Positions 1 to 7,585 of a stretch of 64,000 bases of DNA are shown in pieces (the stretch's first letter is position 1; every line of letters begins with the position of its first letter). The stretch spans positions 35,343 through 99,342 of the forward strand of contig NZ_BAFP01000117.1 in NCBI RefSeq assembly GCF_000308455.1, given 5' to 3'. Origin of the DNA: Nocardia abscessus NBRC 100374 (lineage in GTDB: Bacteria; Actinomycetota; Actinomycetes; Mycobacteriales; Mycobacteriaceae). Below the pieces are notes generated by a model. That model ran no database searches. It saw only the letters and a list, made by a program, of their open reading frames with translations, and was not told the origin of the DNA. The translations under genes were made by a program, and so were the position numbers.

Positions 1-770
1 TCCCCGATGCCCACCAGGATGCCGGTGGTGTAGGGCACCGAGAGCCGGCCCGCGTCGGTGATGGCGCGCAGCCGCACCGCGGGGTCCTTGTCCGGGCTGC
101 CGTAGTGGCAGTTGCCCTTCTCGGTGAACAGCCTGGCCGAGGTGGTCTCCAGCATCATGCCCATGGACTGGGCCACCGGCTTGAGCCGCGCGATCTCCTC
201 CCACGACATCACGCCCGGGTTCAGGTGCGGCAGCAGGCCCGTCTCCTCCAGCACCATGATCGACACGGCGCGCAGGTAGTCCAGCGTGGAGTCGTAGCCG
301 CGCTCGTCCAGCCACTGCGCCGCCTCCGGCCAGCGGTCCTCGGGCCGGTCACCCAGCGTGAACAGCGCCTCCTTGCATCCGAGCGCGGCGCCGCGGCGGG
401 CGATGTCCAGCACCTCGTCGGGTTCGAGGAACATCCCTTTGCCCTCGGCGCGCAGCTTGCCGGGCACGGTGACGAAGGTGCAGTAGTGGCATTTGTCCCG
501 GCACAGCCGGGTGAGCGGGATGAAGACGTTGCGGGAGTAGCTGATCGTCTCGGGACGCCCGGCGGACGCCAGCCCGGCGTCACGCACCCGCGCGGCGCTG
601 CGACACAGGTCGGCGAGATCGTCACCGGTCGCGTGCAGCAGCACCGCGGCCTCGTCCACGTTCAACGTGACACCGTCGCGGGCCCTGCGCAGCGCCCGGC
701 GCATGGCCGATGGACTGGGCGGCGCGGACGGAACGCTCGGGTTCGGTAGGTCGGTCACGCCCTCGATCAT
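1..770 (-). CDS. fbiC: FO synthase FbiC, N-terminal (CofG-like) part, cut by window edge
   Basis: FbiC makes the deazaflavin FO, the chromophore of coenzyme F420, from a tyrosine-derived and a flavin-pathway intermediate. Only the first 256 or so residues are here; the family is usually about 850 residues with two radical-SAM halves. The translation carries the radical-SAM cysteine motif CRDKCHYC (C90, C94, C97), which binds the 4Fe-4S cluster, followed by a stretch typical of the CofG half. The start is taken as the ATG at 770; a GTG at 758 is an alternative. The gene is transcribed leftwards out of the window. It sits near mshB and lpqW as in mycobacteria. The family assignment is firm. Confidence 0.93.
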   Translation of the reverse strand, partial: MIEGVTDLPNPSVPSAPPSPSAMRRALRRARDGVTLNVDEAAVLLHATGDDLADLCRSAARVRDAGLASAGRPETISYSRNVFIPLTRLCRDKCHYCTFVTVPGKLRAEGKGMFLEPDEVLDIARRGAALGCKEALFTLGDRPEDRWPEAAQWLDERGYDSTLDYLRAVSIMVLEETGLLPHLNPGVMSWEEIARLKPVAQSMGMMLETTSARLFTEKGNCHYGSPDKDPAVRLRAITDAGRLSVPYTTGILVGIG

Positions 771-1094
771 GCGCTACACATCCGGAACTGTCTCCCTCCA
801 GTGCTGGTTGCGGCGAAGCGGACGAGCCACCCGGGCCACTGCTCCGCTCACCACGGAGCCCACGCGGGGACGCGGGCGCCGTTGAGCGTTGACAACTGTG
901 CGGTGCCCGAGGCTATTCCAGGGCGCCGCACGCCGCAGGGCCCGCTCAGCCTTCGACGGTGGCCTCGGTGAGCACCGCCGAGTCGCAGGAGCCCGCGGCC
1001 TCGCGCCCACCCGCCTGCCGGGTCCGCGACGCCGCCGTGAGCCGCTGACGATTGCCTGCGACAGCGCAGGCGTGGTCGTGCAAACATTGGCAGC
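771..1094. other. Gene-free divergent region between fbiC and the PH-domain genes
   Basis: These 324 bases separate the leftward fbiC start from the rightward PH-domain operon, so both promoters should lie here. I see no convincing ORF on either strand and no clear -10/-35 pair. The base composition is as GC-rich as the genes around it. Confidence 0.5.
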
Positions 1095-1592
1095 ATGTCG
1101 CAGCCGCGCACGATCATGGCCGATCCGGCCTGGCGCCCGAGCCCGAAGGCGAAGCTCCTGTGGACCGTGCAGGCCGCGCTGGCCTGGGCGATCCCGTTCG
1201 CGGCGCTGCTGGTGTGGGCGGTGCTCGACTCTGCGCACCGAGGGTGGCAGCTCGGATGGTTCCTGGTCGCGCTCGTGCCGGCCGCGCTGAATATCGGGGT
1301 GGCGCCGTGGTGGCGGTACGCCGTGCACCGCTGGGAGGTCACCGACGAGGCGGTCTACACCCGGGTCGGCTGGCTCACCCAGGAGAGCCGGGTCGCGCCG
1401 ATCTCGCGGGTGCAGACCGTCGACACCGAGCGCGGTCCGCTCGAGCGCCTGCTCGGACTGGCCACGGTCACCGTGACCACCGCGTCCTCCGCGGGAGCGG
1501 TCCAGATCAGCGCGCTCGATCTCCCGGTGGCCGAAGAGACCGTGACGCGGCTGGCCCGCATCGCCGCCCAGCACCGCGGCGACGCGACATGA
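1095..1592 (+). CDS. PH-domain membrane protein, YdbS-like
   Basis: This 165-residue protein has two adjacent hydrophobic segments (about residues 22-43 and 52-72) followed by a bacterial PH-like domain (DUF304 type). The domain shows the usual pattern of an altered-topology strand, an R-rich turn (residues 97-110, around RVQTVDTERGPLERLLGL) and a closing acidic helix. Its stop overlaps the start of the next gene by four bases (ATGA), so the two are co-translated. In Bacillus the YdbS/YdbT pair is linked to resistance against membrane-active peptides; that role here is inference. It is predicted to be in the cytoplasmic membrane. Confidence 0.85.
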   Translation: MSQPRTIMADPAWRPSPKAKLLWTVQAALAWAIPFAALLVWAVLDSAHRGWQLGWFLVALVPAALNIGVAPWWRYAVHRWEVTDEAVYTRVGWLTQESRVAPISRVQTVDTERGPLERLLGLATVTVTTASSAGAVQISALDLPVAEETVTRLARIAAQHRGDAT

Positions 1593-3196
1593 GCGCCGAG
1601 CCGGCCACCGGCCCCGCGCAGGCCGAGCAACCGTGGCAGCGGCTGGACAAGCGGATGCTGCTGGTCCATCCGATCACCGAGGTTGTGAAGTTCATCCCGG
1701 TGCTGATCGGGTCGGTGATCCTCGGTACCAGCAGCGGCAACCACATGTGGAGCATCATCCCGATCGTGCTGATCGTGGGGTTCGCGCTGACCCGCTGGTT
1801 CACCACGACGTACCGGGTCGGGCCGACGCACGTCGAGTTGCGAACCGGACTGCTGGCGCGCAAGAAACTGTCGGTGCCGCGATCGCGGATCCGCTCGGTG
1901 GACATCGAGGCGGACCTGCTGCACCGGATTCTCGGGCTCGCGGTGCTGGCGATCGGGACCGGCCAGCAGGCCGACTCGGGTGAGCAGTTCAAGCTCGACG
2001 CTTTGGACGCACGGGTCCTACCGCCGTTGCGCACCGCGCTGCTCGCCCACACGGCGGGCCCGGCGCACGCGCCAGAGGATCGAAAACAACCGCAGGAGAA
2101 CGTATCCGGTGGTTTCACCGGGACGCGCACCCGAGGGCGCGAGATCGGGCACTGGAGTCCGGCCTGGGTGCGCTACGCCCCGCTGTCGCTGACCGGGTTC
2201 GCGATCATCGCGCCGATCGTCGGCCTCGCGTTCCAGTACGGGCTCGGCGAGATCGTGTTCCGGTCGGACGCGGTGCACGACGTGGAAGACGGCGGCGCGC
2301 TCGCACTCGCCCTCGCGGGAGCCGCACTGTTGGGCGCCATCGTCCTCGTGGTCAGCGGTGCGGCGTGCGCGCACTATCTGGCCACCTATTTCGGGCTGCG
2401 CGTCCGCGACGACGGCAAGACCTTGCAGCTGCGCCACGGACTGTTCACCACCCGACAGATCACCCTCGACCGGGCGCGGCTGCGCGGGGCGACGGTCAAG
2501 GAACCGCTGCTGCTCCGCCTGGCGGGCGGCGCCGAACTCGAAGCGATCATGACCGGCGAGAACCCGCGGCAGAAGATTCTGCCGCAGGCCCCGCGCGGCG
2601 CCGTCGAGCACACCCTCGGCCATCTGCTCGCCCCCGACGAGATACGCGACAGCGACCTACCCGGCGGTCCCGACGCGCGGCCCACGGGCGCGGGGGCGGC
2701 GGACGCGCACACCGTTCCGGCGCCGGGCAGCGCCCCGCTGATCGCGCACGGCCCGGCCGCGCGGCGCCGCAGGCATATCCGCACGCTCGCGCCTGTCGTC
2801 TTCATCGCGGCGGTGCTGGCCGCCATCTCCCTTGCCGGACAGTCTTATTCGCCGTGGTGGTGGCTACTGCCCGGCCTCGCCCTGCCGCTCGCGCTCGCGC
2901 TCGCGGAGGACCGCTACCGCGGCCTCGGGCACGCGGTGCTCCCCCGCACGGCAGCGGGCCCGACCTGGCTGATCACTCGGACCGGATCGCTCGACCGGGA
3001 TCGCGACTGCCTGGAGGCGCCCGGCGTGATCGGCTGGACAGTGCGCCAGACCTTGTTCCAGCGGCGCGCCGGAGTCGCCACGGTGGTCGCGGCGACCGCG
3101 GCGGGCAAGAAGCGCTACGCGGTGATCGACCTTCCTGCCGACGAAGCATGGCAGCTCATCGAAGCCGTCACTCCGGGGCTGACCGCCGCGCGCTGA
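1589..3196 (+). CDS. PH-domain membrane protein, YdbT-like
   Basis: This 535-residue partner of the preceding gene begins at the ATG inside the upstream stop. It contains repeated PH-like (DUF304) units, each preceded by a pair of transmembrane segments: near residues 28-68, about 200-270 and about 395-430. The motif SVPRSRIRSVDIEADLLHRI near residues 90-110 is the family signature. The long polar linker between the second and third units is rich in P, A and G. The YdbS/YdbT pairing makes the family assignment secure; the biochemical function is unknown. Confidence 0.85.
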   Translation: MSAEPATGPAQAEQPWQRLDKRMLLVHPITEVVKFIPVLIGSVILGTSSGNHMWSIIPIVLIVGFALTRWFTTTYRVGPTHVELRTGLLARKKLSVPRSRIRSVDIEADLLHRILGLAVLAIGTGQQADSGEQFKLDALDARVLPPLRTALLAHTAGPAHAPEDRKQPQENVSGGFTGTRTRGREIGHWSPAWVRYAPLSLTGFAIIAPIVGLAFQYGLGEIVFRSDAVHDVEDGGALALALAGAALLGAIVLVVSGAACAHYLATYFGLRVRDDGKTLQLRHGLFTTRQITLDRARLRGATVKEPLLLRLAGGAELEAIMTGENPRQKILPQAPRGAVEHTLGHLLAPDEIRDSDLPGGPDARPTGAGAADAHTVPAPGSAPLIAHGPAARRRRHIRTLAPVVFIAAVLAAISLAGQSYSPWWWLLPGLALPLALALAEDRYRGLGHAVLPRTAAGPTWLITRTGSLDRDRDCLEAPGVIGWTVRQTLFQRRAGVATVVAATAAGKKRYAVIDLPADEAWQLIEAVTPGLTAAR

Positions 3197-3277
3197 GCAC
3201 CGCGCATCGGTGTCGCTGATCGGTTGCCGAGCGACCACGGAGTTCAATGGACGCCGTAGTGACTCGACCCGCCCGGC

Positions 3278-3718
3278 TCAATGGCGGCTGAAGATGTGCG
3301 CGTTCGCCTGGATGTAGATGTACGCCAGCGGCGGGAGCAGCCCGCTGAACAGCAACAGCGCCGTCCGCCAATCATTGCCGAGCAGAATGTCACCGCCCGG
3401 CCCCCTGCTCGCGCAGACCAGGAAGCCGAACGCCCAGGCCACCACGGGAAGACCCATGACCGCGGGGCGCCGGGTGACCGTTCGCACGCCCGCGACGAGC
3501 AGGACGTTCACCACCCCGGCCGCCACGACGGAGACCGGAAACGCCAAGGAGCCCAGGTAGGTCGGCAGGTACAGCACCTCGAGCGCCAAGGTGAGCACGG
3601 CGTCGAAGATCAGCAGCACGATGATCACCTGGCCCAGGGCGATGCCCCCTGGGAGCCGGATGGCGCCGGACGCCACGGGAGCGTGATCGCCTGCGTGGTC
3701 GTCGACCTTGGTCGTCAC
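3278..3718 (-). CDS. Conserved four-helix membrane protein (Rv1171-like position)
   Basis: This 146-residue protein has four strongly hydrophobic segments (about 27-48, 53-75, 85-101 and 119-139) and short polar ends, so it is an integral membrane protein. It starts at the GTG at 3718, which overlaps the stop of the upstream 52-residue ORF by four bases (GTGA). The position downstream of mshB and before fbiC matches that of M. tuberculosis Rv1171 as I recall it, and the length is similar. No enzymatic motif is visible and the function is unknown. Confidence 0.8.
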   Translation of the reverse strand: MTTKVDDHAGDHAPVASGAIRLPGGIALGQVIIVLLIFDAVLTLALEVLYLPTYLGSLAFPVSVVAAGVVNVLLVAGVRTVTRRPAVMGLPVVAWAFGFLVCASRGPGGDILLGNDWRTALLLFSGLLPPLAYIYIQANAHIFSRH

Positions 3719-3873
3719 GGCACCGGAGGATAGCCGAGGAGGGTCAACAGGTGGCTCTGCATGTCGGCGAACGCGTACAGCACGGTCATATACAGGTCGT
3801 GCTGCTCCTGCCAGTGCGGCCGCATACTGTCGACGAACGCCGCGATCGCGTTCTGGAGCTCCCAGTTGTACAT
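3715..3873 (-). CDS. Small conserved-looking protein, 52 residues
   Basis: This short ORF starts at an ATG at 3873 and encodes 52 residues beginning MYNWELQNAIAAF, predicted to be mostly helical with aromatic and acidic residues. It ends with a stop that overlaps the GTG start of the membrane-protein gene (3715-3718), the same coupling used along this chain. Its base usage at third codon positions is GC-rich like the neighbours, which supports real coding. I do not recognise a family. It may be an accessory subunit of the membrane protein it is coupled to. Confidence 0.6.
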   Translation of the reverse strand: MYNWELQNAIAAFVDSMRPHWQEQHDLYMTVLYAFADMQSHLLTLLGYPPVP

Positions 3874-3909
3874 ACTGCCGAGTCTATTCCGGCGTTCCCA
3901 GGCGCATGA

Positions 3910-4026
3910 TCAGTTCTCCCGGTCGGCGGGCAGGCCGGCGACCACCGGGAACTCGCCGGTGGGACCACCACGCAGGTAGTGCGCGTGGCAATCCGCAGGC
4001 AACGCAGAATCGCCGGGATCCGTCAT
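3910..4026 (-). CDS. Tiny ORF coupled to mshB, 38 residues
   Basis: The ATG at 4024-4026 overlaps the mshB stop by four bases, and the reading frame runs 38 codons to a TGA at 3910. The peptide has one Cys and two His in the string DCHAHYLRGG and no hydrophobic segment. Translational coupling to mshB and GC-rich third positions argue for a real gene, but the length gives little statistical support. No family is recognised. Confidence 0.45.
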   Translation of the reverse strand: MTDPGDSALPADCHAHYLRGGPTGEFPVVAGLPADREN

Positions 4027-4907
4027 TCCACTCCGGCGAACAAATCGTGCTCCCGGCCGTCCGGGCCGAGCGGTCCGCGTCGACCTCGCACCAGGATGAA
4101 GTGTTCCTCGGGCAGCACCGGCTGGGCGACATCGTTCGACAGGGCGAATTCCCGACCGGACGGCGCGACGGTGACTTGCGTGGCATGTGCCCGCAGCGCG
4201 GCGCGCTTGGCCGCCAGCACGTCGGAGACGTCGATCGTGGTGGTGACCTCGTGGCTGGGCACGCTGGCGAGTTCGCCTTCCGCGGGCAGCCGCCAGCCAA
4301 GCGGCAGCGCGCCGGGCAGGCCGGCAGCCGTGCGCCGGGCCAGCGCGGTGGTGTGCGAGCGAAGCATGTCGGCGTCGGTGACGGTCCAGTAGAACTTCGG
4401 GGTGTCCCAGCCCTCGTCCGCGGCAGCCCGCACCGCGGCCGTGGTGATCTCGTGCGCGCGGATGTGGTCCGGGTGGCCGTAGCCGCCTCTCGGGTCGTAG
4501 CCGACCACCACGCGCGGTCGCAAGCGCAGCACCACGTCCGTGAGAGCCCGCACGGCCTCGTCCCCGGAGCGCACGAAGACCCGCGGCTTGTTCGCGGCGG
4601 GGGTTCCCGCCATTCCGGAGTCGCGCCAGCGGCCCGCGCCACCGAGGAAGAGCGGCGGCCCCGCGTCCAGCGCCTTCAGCGCACGGGTCAGCTCCAGCAC
4701 GCGATAACCGCCGAGCTGGTCGGCGTACTGCGCGGCGAGCAGAGCCCAATCGTCGCCGATCACCTCGCCTTCCTCGCCCAGGGTGCAGGTGACCACGGTG
4801 ACCGGCACGCCGCGACGGCGGTAGAGCGCGATCGTCCCTCCGGTGGTGATGGACTCGTCGTCCGGATGGGCGTGCACCAGCAGCAGCCCGCCGGTCAGCG
4901 CCGTCAC
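4023..4907 (-). CDS. mshB: GlcNAc-Ins deacetylase MshB (mycothiol biosynthesis)
   Basis: MshB removes the acetyl group from 1-D-myo-inosityl-GlcNAc, the second step of mycothiol synthesis in the cytoplasm. The 294-residue protein shows the LmbE/PIG-L zinc signature AHPDDE at residues 13-18 and the later zinc histidine in GYGHPDHIRAHE. Its length matches the family (about 300). The GTG start at 4907 overlaps the lpqW stop (GTGA). A mycothiol-linked DinB-type enzyme is encoded at 20535-21173, which fits a mycothiol-producing host. The close relative Mca has a different length and context, so MshB is preferred. Confidence 0.93.
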   Translation of the reverse strand: MTALTGGLLLVHAHPDDESITTGGTIALYRRRGVPVTVVTCTLGEEGEVIGDDWALLAAQYADQLGGYRVLELTRALKALDAGPPLFLGGAGRWRDSGMAGTPAANKPRVFVRSGDEAVRALTDVVLRLRPRVVVGYDPRGGYGHPDHIRAHEITTAAVRAAADEGWDTPKFYWTVTDADMLRSHTTALARRTAAGLPGALPLGWRLPAEGELASVPSHEVTTTIDVSDVLAAKRAALRAHATQVTVAPSGREFALSNDVAQPVLPEEHFILVRGRRGPLGPDGREHDLFAGVE

Positions 4908-6682
4908 GGGATCCTGCGCCACATGGACGCGTCGCCGAAGACGCCGACCTGGATCGCGCCGCTGAGCGAGGCGCCGTCCACCCGGGGACCGGACGCGGCG
5001 ACGGCGTTGTCCTGCACAATCGGCAGCACCGTCGCCATGGCCCACAGTTTGGGCTCCGCTTCGGCGAGCACGCGTGCCACGTCGCCGCCTCGCAGGGCCT
5101 CGTCGATCGCGGGTTGCAGGGCCGGATCACATACCCCGGCCAGGTTGCTCGGAGCGCGCTGCGCCGCCTCGGCGATGGCCTGCGCCGGGCCGGTGGCCCC
5201 CGGCAGCGCGGGCGGCGGGCATCCATAACGGGACGCCAGCACGGTCGCCGGATCGGAACCGGCCACCTCCCAGCCGACGATCGCGTCGACCGTGCCCTCG
5301 ATCAGTTCCTTGCCGTACAGCTCGTCGGCGGCGACGCTGCGCACCGTCGCGTCGATGCCCGCGCTGCGCAACTGGTCGGCGGCGGTGTTGGCCACCGCCA
5401 ACGCGGTCGCGTCCCGGTCGACCGCCCCGATGCGCACGACCAGCGGCTTGCCGTCCTTCCCGACGGTGCGCGGCTGCGGTGCGGGCGAGGTCGGGGAGGT
5501 GGCGGGCGGTGGCTCCGGCGCGCGCCCGTATCCCGCGGCGGCGAGCAGCGCGAACGCTTCCTCCGCGGAGGGCCGCGGCGGGGCGGTCGGGGCATAGCCG
5601 GGGTCGGACGGCGCGAGCACCTGCGCGCGAGCCGGTTCCACCCAATTGCCGGTCTGCGCGCCGACCGTCGCCAGGAGGGCGGGATCCAGCAGCGCCAGCA
5701 CACCCGAGCGCACCCGCGGATCGCTCAGTTCACCTTTGCGCCCGTTGAGCACCAGTTGCAGCACCCGCGACTGCGGCATTATCGCGGTCCGCACCGAGGG
5801 AATTGCCCCCAGCTGCGCCTGCGTCGCCACACCGCCGTGGACCAGCGCCATCTGGACGTCGCCGGTGCGCAGCGAGCCCGCCAGCTGCGCGGTGGTGCCG
5901 CCGCGGCGGAGCAGGATCTGACCCGGCATCGCCGGTGTGCCCCAGAACCGGTCGTTGCGTTCCAGCAGCATCTCGTCGCGACCGGGGTCCGCGGAGCGGA
6001 TCCCGAACGGGCCCCCGGATACGCGGACGCCGTTGACCTGACCGTTCATTCCCCGGGCGAACCCGCCGGGGGCGTCTTTGAGCAGATGGGACGGCAGCAG
6101 ATCGGAGAACAACTCGTGCCAGCCGGGATACGGCTGCGACATGACGACGGTGACCGTCTTGCCACCGGCCGACGAGTTCACATCCGAGATCAACCGGTAT
6201 CCGGCCGGATCGACCACCCCCGGTTCGGAGATCATCTCCTGCCACAGGTAGCGGAAGTCCTCGGCCGCGATCGGCGCCCCGTCCGACCAGGACGCTTCGT
6301 TGCGCAGCTTGTAGGTGATCGTGAACGGTTCCTGCGCGGTCACCTCGGCGGAGATCAGCAACGACGAATCCGGCACCCATGCCGTCGCTCCGGGCCGTGC
6401 CGGATCGAGCACCGGCCGGAAGGGGCTGGGCAGCACCAGCGAGGCGATCGCCGAGGTAGCCGGGGACTGGTCCGAGCGCAGATGCGGATTGAAGGCGGTA
6501 CCGAGGGTGTCCAAGGCGACCACCACGGTCGTCTCCGCGGGCTTGACCGGTGTGGTCTTCGGGCTGTCGGTGCTCTCGATGGGCGGCGGCGGGTTCGCCG
6601 CACAGCTGCTGATCAAGGTCAGCACTGCCACGGCCGGCAACAACGTGCGCCACGCTGCGCGTTTTCCTGCGCCCACTTTCAC
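4904..6682 (-). CDS. lpqW: Lipoprotein LpqW, solute-binding-protein family 5
   Basis: LpqW is an extracytoplasmic lipoprotein that in mycobacteria steers precursors between PIM and lipoarabinomannan synthesis. The 592-residue product starts at a GTG at 6682, has a basic N-terminus, a hydrophobic core and a lipobox ending at C27 (LISSC), followed by a Pro/Thr linker and a peptide-binding-protein (SBP_bac_5) fold. It lacks an ABC-transporter neighbourhood, which fits LpqW rather than an oligopeptide-binding protein. The mshB start overlaps its stop. pimE, another PIM-pathway gene, lies 4 kb away. The order typA-lpqW is conserved with M. tuberculosis. Confidence 0.88.
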   Translation of the reverse strand: MKVGAGKRAAWRTLLPAVAVLTLISSCAANPPPPIESTDSPKTTPVKPAETTVVVALDTLGTAFNPHLRSDQSPATSAIASLVLPSPFRPVLDPARPGATAWVPDSSLLISAEVTAQEPFTITYKLRNEASWSDGAPIAAEDFRYLWQEMISEPGVVDPAGYRLISDVNSSAGGKTVTVVMSQPYPGWHELFSDLLPSHLLKDAPGGFARGMNGQVNGVRVSGGPFGIRSADPGRDEMLLERNDRFWGTPAMPGQILLRRGGTTAQLAGSLRTGDVQMALVHGGVATQAQLGAIPSVRTAIMPQSRVLQLVLNGRKGELSDPRVRSGVLALLDPALLATVGAQTGNWVEPARAQVLAPSDPGYAPTAPPRPSAEEAFALLAAAGYGRAPEPPPATSPTSPAPQPRTVGKDGKPLVVRIGAVDRDATALAVANTAADQLRSAGIDATVRSVAADELYGKELIEGTVDAIVGWEVAGSDPATVLASRYGCPPPALPGATGPAQAIAEAAQRAPSNLAGVCDPALQPAIDEALRGGDVARVLAEAEPKLWAMATVLPIVQDNAVAASGPRVDGASLSGAIQVGVFGDASMWRRIP

Positions 6683-7530
6683 GCTCGGGAACTCTACCGT
6701 ACGGTCGAGTCCGGTCGCAGATTCCTGCCGACGTCGAGGGAATCGCCGTGAGCGAGCTGTTATCGGCGCAGAACTAACTGCGAGCGCGCCGCCGGTCGAT
6801 GAGGTCGCACGCCGTACGGTGTCAAACCTCGGCAAATATTCGGCGTACCCGCCACGGCCGCAATAGGCCGTTGCGGACCGGCGCGCGGAAGACCGGAGGA
6901 TGCACGGCGAGGGCGCCCACGGAAGCGGCGGAGACATCGCTGCGCACCGAAAGTGAACAATTGCGCCGCCACGTTGAACGGCGCGGAAACTCACCCCTGC
7001 CGAGCCGTATCGGGCAGTAGCGCCGACGAGCCACCCAGATAGCACGATACTTGCACGTCAAGCTGATTTCGGTCCCCTGTACAGCCCGTCGGACGACAGC
7101 TCATCTCGGTCATGCGGGGAGCGAGACAACGCCACGAACACACTCCCCCGCCGACAATCTTCTCCGAACGTCAGGAGATCTCCGACAAGATTCGCGAGGC
7201 CCCGATGGCTCACAATTTTCGCACCGACCGAAATCACCTGGAAGCGATTATCCACACGGTCCCGCTCATTGCACATATCCGTGTGTCACATGGACTGAAC
7301 GACTAGCGGAATATTCCGAACCATATTGCCTGGCAAACACGGTAAAGGCAGTTTTCCGATCCACCGCGACCCGGCACCGAGCAATTACAAATTGTTCTCG
7401 GACAGGCTACGTTCACAGCGAATTCACGACCCATCGGAACGAATTGCGACGTCGACCCACCCGCGCGCGGCCCTCCTGCGCGGCGATCACGCGGACGACA
7501 CGTGAAGCCACCCGCAGGCGCTCCACCGGC
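6683..7530. other. Gene-free region between typA and lpqW
   Basis: This long spacer is noticeably richer in A+T between about 7030 and 7420 than the genes around it. Short ORFs exist on both strands (for example 64 codons on + at 7112-7306 and 72 codons on - at 7058-7276), but none has a good start or a recognisable product. A TTGACA (complement at 6820-6825) could be a -35 box for lpqW. Two copies of the palindrome CCGTACGG lie at 6697-6704 and 6812-6819, upstream of lpqW, and could be operator sites. Confidence 0.45.
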
Positions 7531-7570
7531 ACGGGTTCCGGCGTCGCCGACAGCGACAACCGGAACCCGT
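7531..7570 (-). terminator. typA terminator hairpin
   Basis: A perfect 11-bp inverted repeat (ACGGGTTCCGG at 7531-7541 with its complement at 7560-7570) with an 18-base loop lies 15 bases past the typA stop. There is no T-run, as is common in this group of bacteria. Confidence 0.65.
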
Positions 7571-7585
7571 TCAGCCGGAAGAGAT

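Noticed and set aside
3910..5226. A 438-codon minus-strand frame over mshB and the end of lpqW
   Set aside because: Only its last 38 codons are plausible as a gene (coupled to mshB); the rest is Arg-rich shadow sequence overlapping mshB.
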